Source of the DNA: Siphlonurus alternatus
Lineage: Eukaryota > Arthropoda > Insecta > Ephemeroptera > Siphlonuridae
Direction: 5' to 3'
Length of the DNA: 64,000 nt
NCBI GenBank assembly: GCA_949825025.1
Contig: OX463780.1
Span: forward strand, 30,718,118 to 30,782,117
Shown: one piece after another, positions 35,546-44,057 of the stretch
Numbering within the stretch: position 1 is the first letter of the stretch
How the letters are laid out: the number at the start of each line of letters is the position of its first letter
The notes under the pieces: model-generated
Database searches by the model: none
What the model saw: only the letters and a program-made list of their open reading frames with translations
What the model was told of the DNA's origin: nothing
Program-made: the position numbers and the translations under genes

Positions 35546-36247
35546 TTAAGCCTTCCTCAGGTGCAGTCTTACTGTTATACGTTCACCACGAAAATTGACG
35601 AGATTTCCATCCTGGTCACATATTTTAAGTGTAATATTATCAAGTACAGTGCCATCTATTGGAAGGTATATAACATCGTTAGGCTTTTCTCTAATTTTAA
35701 ATCCAGGTCCAGCTTTTGGTGAGAACATATGTAAGGAATGAGAAGGCTTGCCATTTACATATGAACCTCTGGATATATTACTTTGTATATCTATAGTATG
35801 CACTTTCATTATATCAACCATCCTGTCTGCAACATGAGTTATTCCTGCTTGAAGAATTTTTTTATTAAAGCCAAGAGTTGCACCAATAGAATCACTAGGA
35901 GTAAAGTCAAGCTGTACTGAAGATTTTATTGAAATAGCTAAAGTATTGTTATTAGCATGTAGAACAAATGCTTGTTTCATATCAGTGAACTTTTTCTGTA
36001 TGTAAGATGCTATGTCATTTACTTCATAGTTTCCAGGAGGTATTGTAATAATTTGACCAGAATTATAATGAATTTTATTATTCGTCTCATCCACGTTAGG
36101 AATAGAGTTAAATGTATCAAAGCTGAGAAGTCCAATTTCATATTGCTGACCTTCCTCGAGTATTATCGGTGGAAAAATATCAGAAGAAAGGACATTGGAA
36201 GGTTGTGACAAGGTTAAAGTAATAGACATGACTGAAATACTTATCAA
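35546..36247 (-). CDS. Penton-like minor capsid protein (single jelly roll)
   Basis: 233 residues; Met7 (MSITLTLSQ) is an equally good start. Diagnostic blocks are FFPPI-like IFPPIILEEG at 25-34, SFDTFNSIPNVDE at 43-55, IITIPPGNYEVNDI, TLGFNKKIL, and the very conserved C-terminal ICDQDGNLVNFRGERITVRL. This pattern is the minor capsid (penton) protein family of Maverick/adintovirus-like elements in arthropods. It stands between the protease (6-base gap) and the small ORF (1-base gap). The protein would form the capsid vertices with the hexon-like MCP. Confidence 0.85.
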   Translation of the reverse strand: MISISVMSITLTLSQPSNVLSSDIFPPIILEEGQQYEIGLLSFDTFNSIPNVDETNNKIHYNSGQIITIPPGNYEVNDIASYIQKKFTDMKQAFVLHANNNTLAISIKSSVQLDFTPSDSIGATLGFNKKILQAGITHVADRMVDIMKVHTIDIQSNISRGSYVNGKPSHSLHMFSPKAGPGFKIREKPNDVIYLPIDGTVLDNITLKICDQDGNLVNFRGERITVRLHLRKA

Positions 36248-36253
36248 CTTTTA

Positions 36254-36616
36254 TTAATTATTTAAACATAAATACAGAAGACATAAGTGACCACATATTA
36301 TTGAACCATATGTTTGATAACATGATCTATTGTAAGTTACATTGCAATTTTTCATATATTTAATAAATTCTACAAAGGGCATTATGTTCCCAAATGAATC
36401 AAAATAATTTACATTGTTGCCAACTTTATAGTACGCTACCCAATGAGTTCCAGGGCCAGTGCTGCCATCTAAATTTATAATACCTGATTCTTGAAACCAG
36501 GGTTTCTTTGGCAATTTATCTCTCATGAATATATTCCTAAAGTTTTTAATATGAAGTATTTTAACAGCATGTTTTATTTCAATGTCTGAAAGGGCATGAT
36601 TTGGCAGCACACACAT
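36254..36616 (-). CDS. Adenain-like maturation cysteine protease (C5-type)
   Basis: 120 residues, short but with the full catalytic set in order: H58 (GTHWVAYY), D73 (NYFDSFG), Q101 (YQTYGS) and C108 (IICGH). This is the arrangement of adenovirus protease and its Polinton relatives (His, acidic, Gln, Cys). The family cleaves capsid and core precursors during virion maturation. Its start codon overlaps the PLA2 stop as TAATG, indicating coupled translation or very tight packing. The frame is intact with no lost catalytic residue. Length is at the low end for the family, probably lacking C-terminal extensions. Confidence 0.9.
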   Translation of the reverse strand: MCVLPNHALSDIEIKHAVKILHIKNFRNIFMRDKLPKKPWFQESGIINLDGSTGPGTHWVAYYKVGNNVNYFDSFGNIMPFVEFIKYMKNCNVTYNRSCYQTYGSIICGHLCLLYLCLNN

Positions 36617-37410
36617 TAGTTTTTTGGCTGAATAACCAAGCCATATCCATTTTTGTATGGACGTAAATAGAAGCCGGATCCATTTTTACTTGAATTTTTA
36701 CCCAAGGCTACAGCTTCCATAGTTTCATTATGTCTCTTCATTTCATCCAATGATTTTCTAGCGTTTTTCGCATCATTCACTGCTTTGACTACAGCTGAGG
36801 CTCCACCTGCTAGCGCACCTGTTGCTGAAAGTGCAGCGAAGAGAGGTACAAGGAAAGGTAGCACTCCTCCAGTCTTTGGTACTGGTATTATTCTTGGAGT
36901 CTTATTTTGCTTCTCAGATTTCTTCTTGATTCTCTTACGAGCTTCTGATAATGCAATTTTAGTAGCGGCTTTTATATCTTTCACACCAGATGATCTAACA
37001 GCTTTTTTAACTCCGCTTAAATTTGCTTTGAAGTTATCTGCCTTTTTAGCCTTATTACGAGGCTTCAGAGATCCTCCTGTCTTCACTTTGGCTTTCATTG
37101 CTCCGGTAACAATCATTGAAGCTAACTTTTCTCCAACAGAAGCGTCAGATGATTTAAATCTCTTCCAAGCTTTCTCCTCAAGGATTTTATCAGCCTTGTG
37201 ACGCTCTGTAGTATCTTTTGTTTTGGAATAAAACACGTCGTGCTCAAGGCAGGCCTTGTCAAGTGGATTTATTCCTTGATCTCCACGTGCAAGACGCTCG
37301 GCAAGCTTTGTATTTGGACCGCAAAACTGATATCCTGGTATATGTAATTCTGCTGGAATTTTACTGAGAGCGTCGGTTATCCAACCTTCCCCAACTGCAC
37401 CAGACTTCAT
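36616..37410 (-). CDS. Phospholipase A2-domain / basic core protein
   Basis: 264 residues. Residues 20-65 carry a parvovirus-type PLA2 core: calcium loop YQFCGPNT (27-34) and catalytic helix DKACLEHDVFY with H57-D58 and Y61. Then comes a strongly Lys/Arg-rich region (about 106-172), a hydrophobic Gly/Ala segment (181-210) and a C-terminal GSGFYLRPYKNGYG motif typical of Polinton/adintovirus core or lytic proteins. The family attacks the endosomal membrane during virion entry, while the basic part would bind DNA. It is the first gene of the minus-strand cluster, sharing TAATG with the protease and divergent from the ATPase. Confidence 0.85.
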   Translation of the reverse strand: MKSGAVGEGWITDALSKIPAELHIPGYQFCGPNTKLAERLARGDQGINPLDKACLEHDVFYSKTKDTTERHKADKILEEKAWKRFKSSDASVGEKLASMIVTGAMKAKVKTGGSLKPRNKAKKADNFKANLSGVKKAVRSSGVKDIKAATKIALSEARKRIKKKSEKQNKTPRIIPVPKTGGVLPFLVPLFAALSATGALAGGASAVVKAVNDAKNARKSLDEMKRHNETMEAVALGKNSSKNGSGFYLRPYKNGYGLVIQPKN

Positions 37411-37466
37411 TATGATAAATATATTCCTTATACAATATATTTATAATTTAATGTTTTGTATCTTGG

Positions 37467-37564
37467 GAGGGGAAATGGTCGAACGGGTTAATTTGCATGA
37501 ACCAGCAGTCTGGAGTGGTCGTGCTGTAGATAACTCGTTCGAATCCCTGCTCCTCTCAATTTTT
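37467..37564 (+). tRNA. tRNA-Leu/Ser-like Pol III cassette (probably pseudo-tRNA)
   Basis: Between the divergent PLA2 and ATPase genes. It has an A-box-like TGGTCGAACGGG (37476-37487), a B box CGTTCGAATCC (37536-37546), a possible acceptor pairing of GAGGGG with CTCCTC at the two ends, and a T run (37560-37564) that could terminate Pol III. At roughly 89 bases it suits a class with a long variable arm. The anticodon arm (ccagcagtctgg) is too short and the D stem pairs poorly, so a functional cloverleaf is doubtful. It could be a captured host tRNA, a tRNA-like RNA or a relic. Confidence 0.4.
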
Positions 37565-37600
37565 ATTAACTTTAATAAAATTTTTATATCACATTGATAT

Positions 37601-38332
37601 ATGTATTTATATAAAGGTTTGTATAAGATATCATCAGTTTTCAAAATGAAGCTTATACAGCAGCATGTAAAACTTCCTATCAAAAATATTGATGGAGGTA
37701 CAATGGACGTTGCTAGAACCAAACATGGACCGTTGCTACCAAACAGTATACGTGCTTTAATATGTGGTCCCTCAGCATCAGGCAAAACTAATATGATGTG
37801 CTGTCTACTTACAGATGAGAATGGATTAAAATTTGAGAATCTTTATATATACAGTAAATCATTGTATCAAGCTAAATATACGCAACTTGCGGAGATTATG
37901 AGAAATGTTCCAGAAATATCATTTGAAACATTTTCTTCAACAAATGAAGTAATACCACCAAATGAAGCCAAGGAGAACTCTGTTTTCATTTTTGATGATG
38001 TTATATGTGACAAGCAAGAAAATATGAAAAACTACTTTAGTATGGGACGTCATCGTTCTGTAGACTCATTCTATCTATGCCAGACATATGCTAAAGTACC
38101 AAAACATTTGATAAGAGATAACGCTAACTTGATAATATTATTCAAACAAGATGAAACCAATTTGAAACATTGTTATCAAGATCATGTAAGTCCAGATGTT
38201 ACTTTCGAGGAATTTAAAAATATATGTCAAATGTGTTGGTCTGACAATTTCAATTTTGTTACTATAGACAAAGAATGTGAAATAAAAAATGGAAGATTTA
38301 GAAAAGGTTTTGACAAATTTGTTGTTGTATAA
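37601..38332 (+). CDS. FtsK/HerA-type DNA-packaging ATPase
   Basis: 243 residues; Met16 (37646) is a more likely start because KLIQQHVKLPIKN follows it. The Walker A motif is GPSASGKT at 56-63 and Walker B VFIFDDV at 128-134, followed by a sensor-like SFYLCQTYAKVPKHL. This is the packaging ATPase (A32/FtsK-HerA family) of Polintons and related viruses, which pumps the genome into the capsid. It is the only capsid-module gene on this side of the divergent intergenic region apart from the coiled-coil ORF. A TATA-like atttatataaag lies at 37605-37616, upstream of Met16. The frame is intact. Confidence 0.9.
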   Translation: MYLYKGLYKISSVFKMKLIQQHVKLPIKNIDGGTMDVARTKHGPLLPNSIRALICGPSASGKTNMMCCLLTDENGLKFENLYIYSKSLYQAKYTQLAEIMRNVPEISFETFSSTNEVIPPNEAKENSVFIFDDVICDKQENMKNYFSMGRHRSVDSFYLCQTYAKVPKHLIRDNANLIILFKQDETNLKHCYQDHVSPDVTFEEFKNICQMCWSDNFNFVTIDKECEIKNGRFRKGFDKFVVV

Positions 38333-38408
38333 ATATGTCTGCATTAGTCAATATATCTCAGTCAATGACAAGCTCCCTACAGGTATAAAGCATATGCTGT
38401 TCAGCTTT

Positions 38409-38500
38409 AACGGGTTAAGAACGGCTAATAAACGGGTCTTGAACGGTATAAAAACGGCTTAGAACGGTATCTGAACGGTATTTAACGGCTTTTGAACCGT
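38409..38500. promoter_or_regulatory. Helically phased AACGG array (left)
   Basis: Eight AACGG cores start at 38409, 38420, 38431, 38442, 38453, 38463, 38474 and 38484, that is every 10-11 bases, followed by one inverted copy (aaccgtt). All eight face one side of the helix. The core fits a Myb-type site (YAACNG), by motif only. The array lies after the ATPase gene and about 75 bases upstream of the coiled-coil ORF. A mirror-image array lies at 43644-43712. Confidence 0.75.
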
Positions 38501-38519
38501 TTATACTCCACCTAAGGGT

Positions 38520-38550
38520 AGTTTATATAGGTGCTGTATATAAATATACA
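38520..38550 (+). promoter_or_regulatory. TATA-like region before the coiled-coil ORF
   Basis: Contains tttatatagg and tgtatataaatata between the AACGG array and the ATG at 38574 or 38586, at a plausible distance for a core promoter. Confidence 0.4.
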
Positions 38551-38573
38551 TTTGTTTTTTTACTGTATAATTA

Positions 38574-39020
38574 TTGAAATTCAAAATGAAGAGAACCATA
38601 GTAAAAACAGAAAATGTTACTAAGGATATAATTAACAGCAGCAAAGCCATAAGGAAAAAATATAAAAAGCTTAAAATGGCAGAATCAATGGCAGAAGATG
38701 AGCTAAATAAAACATTTAAACCCATTATAGAACCTCTTAATAAAATTATTAATAGTAAGACAAATATTATTAAAACAGAAGAAGCAATTTCTAATAGTAA
38801 AAATGACAATATTCCTGGAGCTGTATACGATGAAATAATACCGTCTATAGACATACCCGCTGCACAAGATATATTTGATACGCCAAAAGGAAGACATGAA
38901 GCAAAACAAAGAGCAAAAAATCTTGGTCCATTCGCTGAAAGATATGTGTTAATGCATCTGGAAAAAGAAAAGGAAAAAGACCTGGATAAAGTTTTTATAA
39001 ACGATCATAGAATATACTAA
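38574..39020 (+). CDS. Coiled-coil-type virus-element protein, C-terminus lost at palindrome edge
   Basis: 148 residues; Met5 (MKRTIVKTENV) is the likely start. A charged helical N-terminus (IRKKYKKLKMAE, LNKTFKPIIEPLNKII) matches the pattern of a protein family that accompanies arthropod Polinton/adintovirus-like elements. In that family this region is followed by a larger C-terminal domain. Here the frame stops soon after LGPFAERYV, and the last 9 codons lie inside the left palindrome arm that starts at 38994. The gene therefore appears to have been cut by the rearrangement that made the palindrome. Whether the shortened protein is made or works is unknown. Confidence 0.55.
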   Translation: MKFKMKRTIVKTENVTKDIINSSKAIRKKYKKLKMAESMAEDELNKTFKPIIEPLNKIINSKTNIIKTEEAISNSKNDNIPGAVYDEIIPSIDIPAAQDIFDTPKGRHEAKQRAKNLGPFAERYVLMHLEKEKEKDLDKVFINDHRIY

Positions 39021-39060
39021 AATGAACCTTATGTATAAAGTATATATACTTTCAAATTTT

Positions 39061-39088
39061 GATGATTCAGCCATATTTTTATATAAAT
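39061..39088 (+). promoter_or_regulatory. Duplicate of the element's leftmost promoter, in the left arm
   Basis: 28 bases identical to 32571-32598 except one (C to T after gatgattcagcc), with similar downstream bases. No open frame follows, so this is an orphan promoter. An inverted copy is in the right arm at about 43506-43533. Confidence 0.6.
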
Positions 39089-39362
39089 GCAGCCAAGATT
39101 TTGAAGAAGATTCACAAATAAATATTAAATCCTATACCTCTTAATGCAAACTTAAATCTAGGTGTATTATGAACTAAATATAATATGATAAAATACACAA
39201 GAATAAATCCTATACCATGTATTTATTTATTTTGTAGCTTCGACGAATTAAGCTACAGTTTTATGAAAATTCAACCTAAGTTTATTATCATTTGTCTCTA
39301 TATTCTACTCATATAAAGCAAGCAGGTGCATTATAATTTTATTAAAATACACTGAAATGAAC

Positions 39363-39526
39363 CTTTAGCTTGCATTACACGATACAATTTTTTTTTCTGA
39401 TTATTGTATACAATTATTCCTTACTACAAAATTTAATCTCCATTTGTTTTACTGAGAGGAAATTTTATTGCAAGAAAAGATTGTAAACAACAATCAGAAA
39501 AATTATATCGTGTAATATAGGCTTTA
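39363..39526. mobile_element. Family-1 host MITE inside left arm
   Basis: Ends tttagcttgcattacacgat and atcgtgtaatataggcttta plus internal inverted segments match the host-dispersed MITE family seen at 1823-1971, 5285-5417 and 10547-10695. Mirrored at 43068-43231. Confidence 0.75.
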
Positions 39527-39862
39527 GGCGTAAATATTATAAAATCAATGTTGACCAAGTTAAAAAATTACGTCTTCAACTAATCTTTTACACCTCTAAA
39601 CCTAATCTTTTTGGCTCTAGAATGCATCTTATTTCCTCTTCAATAAAATTAAGTATGAAATGAAGAAAATACTGCGCATATTATCTAACGTTTTATGTTC
39701 AAGAAGAGAAAAAAAAAATTAAAAAAAAAATATGTCATTTCATCTCTTCAGGTTTTTTTTTCTTTTTTTTTTCCTCTAAAATTATGCAAAATAAAAGGAG
39801 AAATGACGAGAGGAGCAAAGAAAAGATGAAATTTATTTCAACTCAGGTGTCTCTGACTCACT

Positions 39863-39886
39863 CACTTACTCTCTCTCTCGCTCTCG

Positions 39887-39944
<58 letters not shown>

Positions 39945-39957
39945 GTCTCTGTCTCTG

Positions 39958-40030
<73 letters not shown>
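39863..40030. repeat. CT/GT-rich microsatellite in left arm
   Basis: (CT)n interrupted by a CTCTGT block (39938-39978). Mirrored in the right arm at about 42553-42725, where it is about 10 bases longer. Long apparent Ser-Leu or Arg-Glu frames across it are artefacts. Confidence 0.9.
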
Positions 40031-41168
40031 ATTCTTGTGAAGAAACTAAAAATTAATAAATATATAAAATGATACAAAAACATAAATTTTATATTTTAAT
40101 TTTAAATACTTGCAATAATTTTGAACATATTATATTTGAAAATAGTACAAATAAAGGTCATTTTTCTATTTGAATTTAATTAAAATCTCCATAATATACA
40201 CATTCAAAACAACGTTATACCACAGGTAAATTTCTCACTTCAAGTGTATGATAATATTATAAATTGTCCTATAAAGCGTATATTTAATTTTAACTTTTGA
40301 GAATTTCAACAGTAACGTCACTAAAATAAAATGTAAAATTAATATTTGCTTAGTAGCAATGTTACATTTTGCACTGCGCGAACTGTACTGATCAAAGTGT
40401 ATATACAATGGTTATTTCGATGTTTAATAATTGAAACTGTTTCAATCAAAAGGGTTTATTCACCAATGTACAGTATAAAGAGGTGAAACATTTTGATCTC
40501 ACAAGCCTGATAATAAACCATATGAAACTAGGTGTTTCTTCTATTAATCATCTTTTTCATCACTATACCTGTGAGGTAAATTACTAGGGAGATAATGAAA
40601 CTTATATTTCTAACTAATAATTTTATTTTTATTTTATCATTAAGTTTCAGCATTTTCAAGCACAATCTTACTCACGAGCAAATGTTACTTTTCTCTGCAT
40701 TTCTGTGATTAAAATTTTGTTATTTTTTTTTTTAATTTTGAAAGATATTATAATAAATCTCTCTTCAATATATGTAAAAGATTATTTTTCACGTACCGGA
40801 TATAAGCAAATAAAAAAGTATACGCAAATAATCTTCAAATTTTTCAACAAGAAAATGAGCTTTAAGGAGAAAGTTTTGTCTTTTTTATTCCTATTAATTT
40901 CATTTCTATTCCTATAAGAAAAATATTTATAGAAGAAGAATAATGTAATTAATCTCATATCGAATTTCGTTGAAAAAAAATACGTCTTCAACTCATTCTT
41001 TACACGTCTAAACTTAATGTTTTAACCTTTAAAATACATCTTATTTCCTCTTCGCTCAAAGTAAAGAGACAAAATAGAAGCAATATTTCTAACATTTCAT
41101 GCTCAAGAAGAGGAAATTATATAGACGAAAAAAGAGATTAATACCGAATAAAAGATGAAATTTATTTC

Positions 41169-41416
41169 TGGTTTATAGATCCAATTAATTGAAATATTTT
41201 TAAGAATGGACATCAGTAATTTATACTTTCTTGTCAGAGAAGCTAAAGAAGCTAGAGTTTCTTTCGTCGTTAAAAAGTGCAACCTTGCGTAACTTTATTC
41301 TAAGATGTGCTGTGACAAATGAAATGTTACAATAATGAATAAATAATTCAATGATAAAATTTGATATCTAGTTAGTAAGAATATAATTATATTTACTTGT
41401 TAAAGATCCCCGAGTT
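41169..41416. other. Palindrome spacer
   Basis: 248 bases, AT-rich, unique in the window; no gene or motif recognised. It forms the loop of the potential giant hairpin. Confidence 0.8.
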
Positions 41417-42553
41417 GAAATAAATTTCATCTTTTATTCGGTATTAATCTCTTCTCTCGTCTATATAATTTCCTCTTCTTGAGCATGAAATGTTAGAAAT
41501 ATTGCTTCTATTTTGTCTCTTTACTTTGAGCGAAGAGGAAATAAGATGTATTTTAAAGGTTAAAACATTAAGTTTAGACGTGTAAAGAATGAGTTGAAGA
41601 CGTATTTTTTTTCAACGAAATTCGATATGAGATTAATTACATTATTCTTCTTCTATAAATATTTTTCTTATAGGAATAGAAATGAAATTAATAGGAATAA
41701 AAAAGACAAAACTTTCTCCTTAAAGCTCATTTTCTTGTTGAAAAATTTGAAGATTATTTGCGTATACTTTTTTATTTGCTTATATCCGGTACGTGAAAAA
41801 TAATCTTTTACATATATTGAAGAGAGATTTATTATAATATCTTTCAAAATTAAAAAAAAAATAACAAAATTTTAATCACAGAAATGCAGAGAAAAGTAAC
41901 ATTTGCTCGTGAGTAAGATTGTGCTTGAAAATGCTGAAACTTAATGATAAAATAAAAATAAAATTATTAGTTAGAAATATAAGTTTCATTATCTCCCTAG
42001 TAATTTACCTCACAGGTATAGTGATGAAAAAGATGATTAATAGAAGAAACACCTAGTTTCATATGGTTTATTATCAGGCTTGTGAGATCAAAATGTTTCA
42101 CCTCTTTATACTGTACATTGGTGAATAAACCCTTTTGATTGAAACAGTTTCAATTATTAAACATCGAAATAACCATTGTATATACACTTTGATCAGTACA
42201 GTTCGCGCAGTGCAAAATGTAACATTGCTACTAAGCAAATATTAATTTTACATTTTATTTTAGTGACGTTACTGTTGAAATTCTCAAAAGTTAAAATTAA
42301 ATATACGCTTTATAGGACAATTTATAATATTATCATACACTTGAAGTGAGAAATTTACCTGTGGTATAACGTTGTTTTGAATGTGTATATTATGGAGATT
42401 TTAATTAAATTCAAATAGAAAAATGACCTTTATTTGTACTATTTTCAAATATAATATGTTCAAAATTATTGCAAGTATTTAAAATTAAAATATAAAATTT
42501 ATGTTTTTGTATCATTTTATATATTTATTAATTTTTAGTTTCTTCACAAGAAT

Positions 42554-42628
<75 letters not shown>

Positions 42629-42641
42629 CAGAGACAGAGAC

Positions 42642-42707
<66 letters not shown>

Positions 42708-43600
42708 CGAGAGCGAGAGAGAGAGTAAGTGAGTGAGTCAGAGACACCTGAGTTGAAATAAATTTCATCTTTTCTTTGCTCCTCTCGTCATTTCTCCTTT
42801 TATTTTGCATAATTTTAGAGGAAAAAAAAAAGAAAAAAAAACCTGAAGAGATGAAATGACATATTTTTTTTTTAATTTTTTTTTTCTCTTCTTGAACATA
42901 AAACGTTAGATAATATGCGCAGTATTTTCTTCATTTCATACTTAATTTTATTGAAGAGGAAATAAGATGCATTCTAGAGCCAAAAAGATTAGGTTTAGAG
43001 GTGTAAAAGATTAGTTGAAGACGTAATTTTTTAACTTGGTCAACATTGATTTTATAATATTTACGCCTAAAGCCTATATTACACGATATAATTTTTCTGA
43101 TTGTTGTTTACAATCTTTTCTTGCAATAAAATTTCCTCTCAGTAAAACAAATGGAGATTAAATTTTGTAGTAAGGAATAATTGTATACAATAATCAGAAA
43201 AAAAAATTGTATCGTGTAATGCAAGCTAAAGGTTCATTTCAGTGTATTTTAATAAAATTATAATGCACCTGCTTGCTTTATATGAGTAGAATATAGAGAC
43301 AAATGATAATAAACTTAGGTTGAATTTTCATAAAACTGTAGCTTAATTCGTCGAAGCTACAAAATAAATAAATACATGGTATAGGATTTATTCTTGTGTA
43401 TTTTATCATATTATATTTAGTTCATAATACACCTAGATTTAAGTTTGCATTAAGAGGTATAGGATTTAATATTTATTTGTGAATCTTCTTCAAAATCTTG
43501 GCTGCATTTATATAAAAATATGGCTGAATCATCAAAATTTGAAAGTATATATACTTTATACATAAGGTTCATTTTAGTATATTCTATGATCGTTTATAAA
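41417..43600 (-). repeat. Right arm of 2.2-kb palindrome
   Basis: Inverted copy of 38994-41168 (see left arm). Carries mirrored MITE (43068-43231), microsatellite and orphan promoter. Outer edge at 43600 ends within ttctatgatcgtttataaa, the complement of the left-arm start. Confidence 0.9.
43068..43231. mobile_element. Family-1 host MITE inside right arm
   Basis: Mirror image of the copy at 39363-39526, identical in length and in poly-T/A run length, so it was duplicated with the arm rather than inserted separately. Confidence 0.75.
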
Positions 43601-43643
43601 ATTATACAGCTTTCCATATTCTGCTGTAGTCTAGAACTGGTTC

Positions 43644-43712
43644 CCGTTAAAGTACCGTCGATACCCGTTCATATACCTATGATACCCGTTCAAGACCCGT
43701 TTAAAATACCTG
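43644..43712. promoter_or_regulatory. Helically phased CCGTT array (right, mirror orientation)
   Basis: CCGTT-type cores start at 43644, 43655 (ccgtc), 43665, 43676 (degenerate cctat), 43686 and 43697, with a last acctg near 43707. The period is 10-11 bases, as in the left array but on the opposite strand. It lies just outside the right palindrome arm. Its units (atacccgttc) resemble the left units (gaacggtat) in reverse. Confidence 0.65.
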
Positions 43713-44057
43713 ATATTAAAAAATATTCAACATGGATTTAAAAATTAACGTAAAACGTTATTTTAGCGTATTTAATTATAATTTTTTATTCAACTGCTTG
43801 CTTTTCACGATAAAAAATTATGTAGGTTTTAATCCAACAATTTAAAAAATATATATAAATATGAATAAATAAAAATAATATTCATTTTTGTGTATTTTAT
43901 TATTATTGTGTTTATTTTATATTACACCTATATTAATTTTGCTTTAAGAGATATGGGATATAGAATTTATTTATTTTATAAACATTAACTGTTATAACTT
44001 AATAATTTTTTCTTTGTATGATTATAATATATACGTATATTATAAAACATACATATA
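43713..44057. repeat. AT-rich region with a degenerate direct copy of the arm's outer part
   Basis: Segment about 43860-43985 (gtgtattttattattattgt ... ttacacctatattaattttg ... aagagatatgggatatagaa) aligns with about 43360-43490 of the right arm (tacacctagatttaagtttg, aagaggtataggattta). An older duplication event is implied. No gene seen. Confidence 0.5.

Larger units (their letters stand above)
38994..41168 (+). repeat. Left arm of 2.2-kb palindrome
   Basis: Reverse complement of 41417-43600, near-perfect wherever compared. Visible differences are a 10-base difference in GA/CT tract length and a few substitutions near the inner end (gacgaaaaaagag against gacgagagaagag). Contains a promoter block (39061-39088), a family-1 MITE (39363-39526), a CT tract, and diverged direct repeats (about 39560-39845 and 40975-41168). 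No supported coding gene lies inside. Confidence 0.9.

Noticed and set aside
34053..38344. Opposite-strand frames across the capsid genes (for example 36785-37201 plus, 38138-38344 minus)
   Set aside because: Shadows of the real genes: no motifs, and they conflict with frames that carry intact catalytic residues.
39784..40083. Long Ser-Leu and Arg-Glu repeat reading frames on both strands
   Set aside because: They are translations of the CT/GA microsatellite and appear mirrored in the other palindrome arm; no start context or conserved sequence.
40705..41803. Lys/Phe-rich frames repeated in both arms (40705-40991 and 41594-41803)
   Set aside because: AT-rich readings that exist on both strands because the arms are mirror images; no recognisable protein and no promoter.
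43520..43741. 73-codon plus-strand frame with VPVKVPSIPVHIPMIPVQDP
   Set aside because: The periodic Pro/Val peptide is simply the phased CCGTT array translated; it is better explained as a DNA-level repeat.
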